Both the position numbers and the translations under genes were made by a program. The notes below the pieces were generated by a model, which worked only from the letters and a program-made list of their open reading frames with translations, had not been told where the DNA came from and ran no database searches. From NCBI GenBank assembly GCA_934402315.1, contig CAKRTS010000002.1:124001-188000 (forward strand): a DNA stretch of 64,000 bases. The letters are read 5' to 3'. Positions 62,939 through 64,000 of this stretch are shown piece by piece. Positions within the stretch are counted from its first letter, which is position 1, and each line of letters opens with the position of its first letter. The DNA is from an uncultured Acetatifactor sp. (GTDB taxonomy: Bacteria > Bacillota > Clostridia > Lachnospirales > Lachnospiraceae).

Positions 62939-63697
62939 CTAGTAGACATTTCTCCCGCTGAAAATCTCAATCATCTCCTTGCGGAGGTTATCCATGATCT
63001 CCAGCCTCGTTCTCGGCGGCAGCTCGTAGACGTCGCTGTTAAAAAGGTAATTCTGGAGGTCAATCTCCTTAATCAGCATCTTTGTATGGAAAATATTCGC
63101 GTCATACACATTGATGTCCACAGCGTCATATTTGCGCAGCGTGGCGATATCGATATAATCCTGAATCGACGTGATCCTATGGTCGATAAACAGCTTCTGT
63201 CCGCTGACATCCCTTGTGAAGCCTCTGACGCGGTAATCCATGGTAATGATGTCCGAGTCAAAGGAGCCGATGAGATAGTCCAGTGTGGACAGCGGCGTGA
63301 TCTCCCCGCAGGTCGCCACATCGATGTCCACGCGGAAGGTCGCCAGACAGGTCTCCGGATGATATTCGGGGTATGTATGCACCGTGATATGGCTTTTGTC
63401 CAGATGAGCCACCGTTGTATCTCCCACGGGAACCATGCTGTTTTCCGCAATCAGTATCGTCACTGAGCTTCCCTGTGGTTCGTAGTCCTGACTGGAGATA
63501 TTCAGAACCGTTGCGCCGATCATATCCGTCACGTTCGTCAGAATCTTCGTCAGTCGCTCGGAGTTATACTGCTTATCAATGTAGGCAATATAGTCCTTCT
63601 GCTCCCTCTGTGACTTTGCGTAGCACACATCATAGATGTTGAAGCTGAGAGATTTTGTCAGATTGTTAAACCCGTACAGGGAAATTTTGTCACCCAT
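62939..63697 (-). CDS. speD: S-adenosylmethionine decarboxylase proenzyme
   Basis: 252 residues, E. coli-type. [66 protein letters not shown] with Ser102 as the expected self-cleavage and pyruvoyl residue, and Cys in ATCGEI. Makes decarboxylated SAM for SpeE. ATG at 63697 has AAGGAG 6 bp upstream. First gene of the speD-speA-speE-casdh operon. Confidence 0.95.
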   Translation of the reverse strand: MGDKISLYGFNNLTKSLSFNIYDVCYAKSQREQKDYIAYIDKQYNSERLTKILTNVTDMIGATVLNISSQDYEPQGSSVTILIAENSMVPVGDTTVAHLDKSHITVHTYPEYHPETCLATFRVDIDVATCGEITPLSTLDYLIGSFDSDIITMDYRVRGFTRDVSGQKLFIDHRITSIQDYIDIATLRKYDAVDINVYDANIFHTKMLIKEIDLQNYLFNSDVYELPPRTRLEIMDNLRKEMIEIFSGRNVY

Positions 63698-63760
63698 CAC
63701 TTTCTCCTTTTGTTTTGCGGTTTGTCTATTAATTATAAAACTCCTGATCCCACAAGTGAC

Positions 63761-63900
63761 GTTGCACACGATGCACAGACCACCGCAGGCACGCTTTCGC
63801 TACCTTCCGCACGCAACGGCGCATAAGATGCCAAAGTACGCCATCTAAGCGCCGGCGGCTCCAGAGTGCGCTGCTTGCGGCCATGCGCATCCTGCACAAC
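63761..63900 (+). repeat. 140-bp dispersed structured element, copy 4
   Basis: Plus orientation, about 60 bp upstream of speD. The central outer stem reads GGCGC / GCGCC instead of GGCAC / GTGCC and the inner stem AGATG / CATCT, again fully paired around the AGTAC loop. Flanks are AGTGAC on the left and TGTTAC on the right. Confidence 0.92.
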
Positions 63901-63965
63901 TGTTACCCGTAAACTCTGCCTTTCACAATTAACTATTTCGTTAATAAGGAAATGACAGCATCAAA

Positions 63966-63996
63966 AAAGCAGGCAATGCAAATCATCACCTGCTTT
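63966..63996. terminator. Hairpin at the window edge
   Basis: AAAGCAGG / CCTGCTTT stem with A run before and a short T-rich end after. It probably belongs to a gene beyond the window edge; direction cannot be settled. Confidence 0.5.
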
Positions 63997-64000
63997 GAAA

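Overview
The window reads as chromosomal DNA of a Gram-positive anaerobe of the Clostridia, most likely a Lachnospiraceae-type gut bacterium. The evidence is the rapZ-whiA-crh block next to murB, glcK and hprK, a DUF1846 protein, YitT, MecA, a short-form ProRS behind a T-box, a CD1871A-type CXXC small protein beside TlpA and an Fe-S protein, plant and host glycan hydrolases, and a polyamine locus with a carboxyspermidine branch. No rRNA, tRNA or CRISPR array was seen.

Layout. 0-4.7 kb: end of hflK, hflC, an ammonium transporter fused to a PII domain behind a long structured leader, an acetyltransferase and a cyclophilin. 4.9-11.8 kb: a GGDEF protein with a sugar-binding-like sensor, then a GH2 beta-mannosidase and a GH95 fucosidase. 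11.9-17.7 kb: a visibly AT-rich island. It is one minus-strand operon with a strong promoter, a 44-residue peptide gene, a flavoprotein, a fold-III PLP decarboxylase-like enzyme, a fold-I PLP-like protein and an MFS exporter, and it abuts a truncated group II intron-like remnant. This is the best candidate for an undescribed system. 17.8-29.3 kb: fbaA, a lipid kinase, crh-whiA-rapZ-murB-glcK-hprK, uvrC and ftsH. 29.5-36.6 kb: DUF1846, pyrG, yitT, trxA, trmB and a D,D-carboxypeptidase. 36.6-45.8 kb: an exonuclease, two esterases, proS with a T-box, an aldose epimerase, an RluA-type synthase and a TlpA / Fe-S redox group. 46-54.4 kb: mecA, a chemoreceptor, an uronate glycan locus (GH88, a discoidin-like protein, a frameshifted heparinase-like lyase), a duplicated CmpB-type membrane protein and a PilZ protein. 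54.4-63.7 kb: the polyamine locus (aguB, aguA, nspC, casdh, speE, speA, speD) with a serpin lipoprotein inserted on the opposite strand.

How the genes fit together. Arginine can be taken to putrescine by SpeA-AguA-AguB. Spermidine can then be made either by SpeD/SpeE or by the carboxyspermidine dehydrogenase/decarboxylase pair. HprK and a Crh-like protein lacking the phospho-His are a carbon-control pair. A diguanylate cyclase and a PilZ receptor both occur.

Repeats. Four intergenic copies of an exactly 140-bp element are scattered over the right half, with compensatory changes in a central hairpin, plus a 19-bp remnant. Two other large palindromic elements lie at 24.7-24.9 and 34.8-35.1 kb. 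These are unexplained by the genes.
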